Source: Macrocystis pyrifera (lineage: Eukaryota > Sar > Phaeophyceae > Laminariales > Laminariaceae). Taken from it: 64,000 bases of DNA. Positions 24,301 to 64,000 of this stretch are shown here, piece after piece (positions within the stretch are counted from its first letter, which is position 1; each line of letters starts with the position of its first letter). The position numbers and the translations under genes are program-made. Below the pieces are notes generated by a model. It did no database searches, was not told the origin of the DNA, and saw only the letters and a list, made by a program, of their open reading frames with translations. The DNA lies in NCBI GenBank assembly GCA_031763025.1, contig JASSKH010000017.1, positions 3,840,941-3,904,940 on the forward strand, in the 5' to 3' direction.

Positions 24301-26515
24301 ATCACTCAAAAAATATTGCATAAGATCTGGCCTGAGGAAGACTCGGAAAGAAGGGTTTGAGGACATACATCTACTACTAATACTAAATGCCAGATATGTT
24401 TTCCCATCCGTGGCATGTGTGCCGGCACGCATGCGAAGCCCTTGTACTCGCTTATAGCTAGCTTCGTCGTTCAATACGTACAGCAGTACATGCAAAAAAA
24501 AAATACCACAACAAAACAACGGTACGCCACCATGTAACCAACCACAGCACCACCACGACCACCAGCCACCACGGGCAACAAGCTTCTGCTTCTCCTGCTG
24601 CTTAGTTGGTGGGGTGGCGGCGGTATTGGTGGTGGTGGCAGCAGGTGGTGCGTCGATATGTTGTGGAATCGTGCCCTGGGTATGATACTCCTATGGTGCG
24701 AGCGTCGCAAGCCCCACCACCACCAAGACTGGGCATCTTCTACATAGCTGGTGGTGGTAATAGTGGCGCGAATGGTGTTGGTGCTTGTTGGTGGTGGTTG
24801 CTGGTTATGCTGTTATTTCGCTGTCTTGCTGCTCGTTCTTGAGAGGCCGTGTGATAAGGTTCAACCCTCCCAGGTCCCCGTGACATTTGACACTTGGGAC
24901 TTCAAGTCGACCAGCTACCACGACCTATAGCAGCTCCGTGAACTCATGACGGCTTTCGACTCGAGCAGTACCAGGTAGACGGCTCGAATAGCAGGCGTCT
25001 CTATAGATCCCGAGCATTTCTAAATTGGTCCAGTGTACGTGTCGCACGGTGGCGAATACCAAACCAAACGGACAAGGGACGAGGGACAAACCTTAACGAT
25101 TGTAAACCGTTCAATCACCCCACGCTCTGGAACGTTTTCGGGGATCGTTTCCTATCCGTTTCTTCCCGTTCGTGTACCCCCCTCTACACATGTACCCCCA
25201 CATCATGACCCCTTATAAGAGAGGATCACGAAATACTCATTTTCATAATGATGTGACCAGGCCTCAAGCCAGGAACTGTTCCGTCGAGTCGAGAGTTGCG
25301 CTCGAAAGTCTCCCAGAGGGATCGAGCGTGCTGCTGGTGCAAGGAAGAAGGTCTACCAGGAATGTAGATGGTAAACTGATTGCTTTGTGCCACAGGTCGT
25401 GTGCGATGACCGAGTGAAGAAGAGCGAGTGAACCAAGGAGGGTCCACACAAGTTGGGGAGGGGCTGTATTGTAACGCGACCCCTTTTACGAAAATGCCTC
25501 TATCATCGTAACCATTGCAAATGTCACTGAATCCGTAACATATACGTGAAACACAAGCGGGGGGCAGTACTGCCGCGGTCTTGACAGGGCACAATATCAC
25601 CGGTATGCAGATAGATAACGTGCACCGCTGCTCAGTCCTGCTGTGACAAGAAGATTGCTCAGGAGCTCAACTCTGTGTGTACCTTGGTATACTCGTATAC
25701 AATTATACCGGTGTGAGCGTTTGGCGTCTCTGTACATGCGCATGCGATCTCCCGAGGCTTACGTGAATAATGTCGGCGCATCCCTCCACCGGCCCGCCTC
25801 GCCTCTTTCTCCCCCCGCCCGTAGGTCTGCGGGTTGCACTATCAACGACCTGTGGGATCGAGACCTGGACCGTCAAGTTGCTCGGACAAAGGGGCGACCT
25901 CTGGCATCGGGGGAGCTGGGAACCACCCAGGCCCTCGCTTTCCTTGGAGGACAGCTAACCTTAGGCCTGGGCGTGCTCGTGAGCCTCAACGTCGAGTGCA
26001 TCAAGCTGGGCTTCGCGGTGATGCCCCTGGTGGTCGCCTACCCGCTCATGAAGCGCTACACGGACTGGCCGCAGGCGGTTCTGGGCATGGCTTTCAACTG
26101 GGGCGCCATCATGGGGTGGGCCGCGGTCCACGAATCCGTGTCTTGGGGAAACGTTCTGCCGCTGTACGGGGCGGGCGTCTGCTGGACGCTCGTTTACGAC
26201 ACCCTCTACGGCCATCAGGACAAGGCTGACGACAGGCGTCTCGGCATTAGATCCACCGCCCTCTTGTTCGGGGAACGAACTAAGCCCGTTCTTACGGGGT
26301 TCGCGGCTGCGTCGGTGGGGCTCCTTGGGGCTTCCGGATTCGCGTCGGGGCTGTCCTGGCCGTTTTATGTGGGCACCGCTGCTGCGGCGGGGCACCTCGC
26401 TTGGCAGATCGGCTCGGCAGACCTTGAGAACCCGGCCGGTCTGTTCAAGATTTTCAGATCCAATCAGGAGTTCGGCGCGTTGATTTTCGCCAGCATCGTG
26501 TGCGGACATTTTTAA
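21332..26515 (+). CDS. COQ2: 4-hydroxybenzoate polyprenyltransferase, mitochondrial (2 exons)
   Basis: UbiA-family membrane prenyltransferase that attaches the polyprenyl tail to 4-hydroxybenzoate in ubiquinone synthesis at the mitochondrial inner membrane. Exons 21332-22071 and 25825-26515 join in phase (ATG AG / G TCT) to give about 476 aa. The N-terminus (MPSQRRAGSLMMLRV) is Arg-rich and acid-free, as in a mitochondrial presequence; about 150 low-complexity Ser/Pro residues follow, making it longer than animal COQ2. The core starts at YGRLARIDKPAGTLLLLFPC. The first Asp-rich motif NDLWDRDLD opens exon 2, and the second is YDTLYGHQDKADD with the following RRLGIRSTALLFG. Several hydrophobic segments suit the eight-or-so helices of UbiA enzymes. 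In-frame ATGs at 21362 and 21365 are alternative starts. The 3.75-kb intron contains tandem repeats and no other supported gene. Confidence 0.93.
22592..22803 (+). repeat. Tandem duplication, two 106-bp units
   Basis: Units 22592-22697 and 22698-22803 differ at only a few positions. Each contains GCAAAATACAAACCTGGTAC and CTATCCTGCCAGAGCATGAA. It lies in the COQ2 intron. Confidence 0.93.
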
Positions 26516-28190
26516 TCGTTATGAGTGAAGGACAGTGGCGCGAGATTTGCCGTCGACCGTTTGGGGTTCCGTCTCAATTAATTAGTCTGGGATCGAATTT
26601 CACCCCAAAGTTAGAGAGAACGAGCGTCATAGCGCTAGAGACATTTAGCGCCCGTTGTTTTCCGATCGTATGGACTGCTGGAGCCCGAATGAACTGTGAG
26701 CGAAGTTCAGCCCAACTCGTTCACTCATTTGGGGGGGTTCCGGTCCGTTTTTTGTCGACTTCATCCAAATCTGTTCCTTCGGGTGGATTTTAGAGCCAAT
26801 TCGATCTTGATTTTTCTAGTCGCATACACTCTAATACTAAGATTGTGACCTGAAAATATTGTCCAAGTAAGAAGTATCTGCCGGAGTTGGAGAGCTTGTT
26901 TTGTCTGAAGACGTCGACGGCTGAGCAGGTCGGGCTATTCCCGTCAGCGAGATTTCGATAGTCACCCCTCGCAAATTAATTACCGCGCGCATTTTGAGTG
27001 GTGGAATCCTTGGACGTCCGGCGGAAAGGAAGCGTGTGGGCAGAGGGGGGATGGATGGGCGCTGACCGATAACACATTTTCTAACCTACAGCCGTCGCTG
27101 CCATACAATCGAGAGGATAGGCTATTGAGGAGGGTACTGATATGTGCTGCTCATTTCCTGTGAACTTATCGTCCTTCCGGCGCAGGAAGCCGAGCTTTTC
27201 ATGCGGCGACGTGCAAGATTGTCTCGGACCTTTTTTTTGGGGATATAGGTGTGTGTAGTCACTGGCAGCGTGGACAGCGAGACAATCTAACCGCTGCATC
27301 AGCCGTCTAGTGTTACTTCAACTACTTGAAAATGTTTCACCCGTCGCCCGCAAGATAGTTAGCGTACAGTTGGGAATGTAGCAAGTAACTCCCCGGGTCA
27401 TATCATTACATAACCACTCCTATGGGCTATGACCCTTTTTTTCCGTCATAGCCCATAGTATGGTAGCTAAAATGAAGTGATGTGGGGAATGGAAATCGGG
27501 AAACGGCTGGCTGAGAAGCGTATGAGGGATACTACTGATTTACGGAAGGATATTCGGTTTATAAGGAACGGCATCTACGCTATATTGTCGGAAGGCAAGC
27601 ATAATAATAATAGTACCACTGTCCGGAAAAGTAAAATAAACTTTTTTGGGATACGTCCTCATATTTGTTACCTGATATGTACCTAGTGGAACACTGCATG
27701 AATGAGGACCAATCCTTCGAGATCGGCCGTTGTGATGTTTGCTCTGTTACGCAATACCAGGTATGTACCAGTGTTGTACCAATACAAACGCAGTCCCTAA
27801 GTTCCTACGAGTAATGCGATCGTTAATCTCACGAGGTCGATGACGAGCTCAAGGTGTACGATAGCTTAGTACGAGGTACGTATGATACACTGGGCTGGTC
27901 AGTGGGTATTTTACAACAATGAACTGCAGTATCAACTATTAATACCTCCCTCCGCAGTCAGTCGTGTACCTGGTACACAGCGGTAGGCATCTTCGTGGAA
28001 AGCCATGCGCCTCAGAAAATGACACCGTCATCACGTACTGAAGTAGACAGACATACTATGGATATACCCACTCGCATATTACGAGTACTCTGTAGTCCTG
28101 CAAACCCTATGACGCTAGATTGCATACGGTCAGTGCGCTCGTGCGCTCGTGTCGGCAGTCTCTCGGTTGCCACACGACCTCGGACAGATG

Positions 28191-28430
28191 ATCAGATAAT
28201 GATCGACAGCAGTAGATCTATAATTCCTCACCTCCCGTTGTGAGAGAGGTTTCAAGTACAGGATCTGCTTACACAGTAATACAGGTCCAACACAGGGCGC
28301 ATGTATGTGCTCATCATGCAGATTATACGGGTCCCACCTGGCAACATGCTACTTACCGCAGATCATGCAAGGAATAGATCTGCCTTGAAAGACCTAGACC
28401 ATGAAGTGGGAATCGACAATCTGTCCGAGG
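28191..28430 (+). repeat. GATC-rich dispersed element (family B), copy 2
   Basis: Same ordered blocks as the copy at 12834: CTCCCGTTGTGA, GGTCCAACACAGGG, CACCTGGCAACATG, AGATCATGCA and AATCTGTCCGAGG. A fold-back follows at once (GAAGTGGGAATCGA ... TCGATTCCCACTT). Confidence 0.7.
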
Positions 28431-28504
28431 AACGTTACCATCAGTGTGGGCACAGGCTTCGACGCCTCGGACACAGTATACTCGATTCCCACTTACTACT
28501 TTGA

Positions 28505-28720
28505 TGATCTACGGATCCACAGGTATAACTTTTTCAGGGCAGATATTTCCCTGATCTTTTATGAATTACAGCAGTAGCTCATTCATGTTGCCGGGTGGGA
28601 ACCGTAAAGCAAGTTTCCTGGGTTGGCTCTGTACTTGTACAGATCCTGTACAGCATCTTCTATCGGCAGGTCAAGATCTACGGCCATGCTGCTGCTTCTT
28701 ACAGATCGTGATCTGCCCAA
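28505..28720 (-). repeat. GATC-rich dispersed element (family B), inverted copy
   Basis: Complement of the family: CATGTTGCCGGGTGGGAACC and CCTGGGTTGGCTCTGTAC match the complements of family blocks. With the copy at 28191-28430 it makes a long inverted repeat separated by about 75 bases. Confidence 0.6.
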
Positions 28721-29027
28721 AGGTGTGTACCCTTCGAACCCTCTGACAATGACAAACAACGTGGCATGTCGATTTTTTTCTTGCTCGTGGTCTCGTGGGC
28801 GATCCAGCGTCGAAATTTGAAAATTGCATGTTGTGAGTGTCTGGTCGGTGTGTGAGTGTCTGAGCTGGGAGCGCTCTGAGAGCGAGAACACAGGAGCTGT
28901 ATAATACATCGAACGCACCGGTATTTCTTCATTTCTTCATCACGTTCTGCTTCTGGAGTTCTGGAGATCTTGGAGATTTTTGGCACGAACTGAGAAAAAA
29001 TGCACAACGGGACTGCGATTCTGTTTA

Positions 29028-29101
29028 GGACTGCAGTCCCGTTTTGGGGACAAACGAGTCAAATTCCAAGCAGTTTGTCCCCTAAACGGAACTGCATTCC
29101 T
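29028..29101. repeat. Fold-back MITE (family C), copy 2
   Basis: Arms GGACTGCAGTCCCGTTTTGG and TTTGTCCCCTAAACGGAACT with their complements, about 20 bases of loop. It lies 420 bp upstream of the BEACH gene start. Confidence 0.7.
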
Positions 29102-29521
29102 AAAAGGGTTCAGAACAATTTTTCAATAGAAGTGTAGTGCAGCATGCCAGTTCTTCTACGCACCAGTCTTGAGCAAAGAGAGGTAGCCAAGAAGAGGGCA
29201 ACGCGTTTTCCTCACAATGTACCGTCTCCCCTTTTGGCTCTCCTCCCGCTGGACGGGACAGGACTCACACGCCAGTAGTATCTTGTACATGTATTTATAA
29301 TAGGAACAGGGCGGGGGCATTAGAAACGCCTGCCGCATTGTGAGACCCTCGGACAATCCTTTCTCGCAAAAATAATCTCTTCAAGGCACAGCGATCGCAG
29401 CAGGTCAGGCGGCTTGTGATTTCGCCGTGCACGTTGTACAGCAGCACCATCGCCAAAGGGCATAAGACCGCTTGGAAATAATATTTGAACAGTAAGGCAG
29501 AGGGGTGACGGTGGTGGCTTG

Positions 29522-64000
<34,479 letters not shown>

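Larger units (their letters stand above)
26516..29521. other. Intergenic region between COQ2 and the BEACH gene
   Basis: Holds the COQ2 3' UTR and the promoter of the BEACH gene. Contains a short inverted pair around 27417-27463 (CATAGCCCATAG / CTATGGGCTATG), two TACCWGGTA palindromes (27755, 27967), an inverted pair of family-B elements, and a family-C MITE at 29028-29101. No supported exon. Confidence 0.5.

Noticed and set aside
25172-25417. Possible middle exon of COQ2 in the intron
   Set aside because: COQ2 exons 1 and 2 join exactly at the NDLWD region with no missing family residues, so no extra exon is needed.

Overview
The window reads as nuclear DNA of a eukaryote with large, repeat-rich, GT-AG introns and GC-rich exons carrying long Gly/Ser/Ala runs. 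Gene content and style fit a stramenopile, most likely a brown alga. The species cannot be fixed from the sequence alone. No bacterial, organellar or viral gene was recognised. Most of the 64 kb is intron or intergenic repeat; only about 9.5 kb is supported as coding.

Layout. (1) 1-2699: no gene seen. (2) 2700-8465, plus: a five-exon gene for RNA polymerase II subunit RPB11. (3) 8466-12185: repeat-bearing intergenic DNA. (4) 12186-21156, minus: a four-exon LSM12 gene (LSm fold plus anticodon-binding-like C-terminal domain) with a 5.5 kb intron holding a decayed repeat-flanked element. (5) 21157-21331: a 175-bp head-to-head promoter region. (6) 21332-26515, plus: a two-exon COQ2 gene (4-hydroxybenzoate polyprenyltransferase, ubiquinone synthesis). 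(7) 26516-29521: intergenic, with an inverted repeat pair. (8) 29522 to beyond 64000, plus: the 5' part of a giant BEACH-family gene of WDFY3/SPIRRIG type, about 20 exons visible; the PH, BEACH and WD40 part would lie beyond the right edge. (9) 41252-44517, minus: a gene nested in an intron of the BEACH gene, encoding an unrecognised Cys/His-rich, probably zinc-binding protein.

The BEACH introns are full of poly-G/poly-C tracts, LINE 3' fragments and copies of a short SINE-like element, nearly all of which end in or sit inside C-tracts. Across the window there are at least five MITE-like families, a hAT-like non-autonomous element, a 2.2-kb AGC-rich satellite, and about 25 copies of the 9-bp palindrome TACCWGGTA, where about 0.5 would be expected by chance.

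Several exons that are otherwise clearly coding contain single-base frame breaks, mostly in G or C runs. They look like consensus errors, but decay or frameshifting cannot be excluded from sequence alone. The genes have housekeeping roles (transcription, RNA-associated protein, ubiquinone, membrane traffic/autophagy) and show no sign of being a functional cluster, apart from the LSM12/COQ2 shared promoter region.
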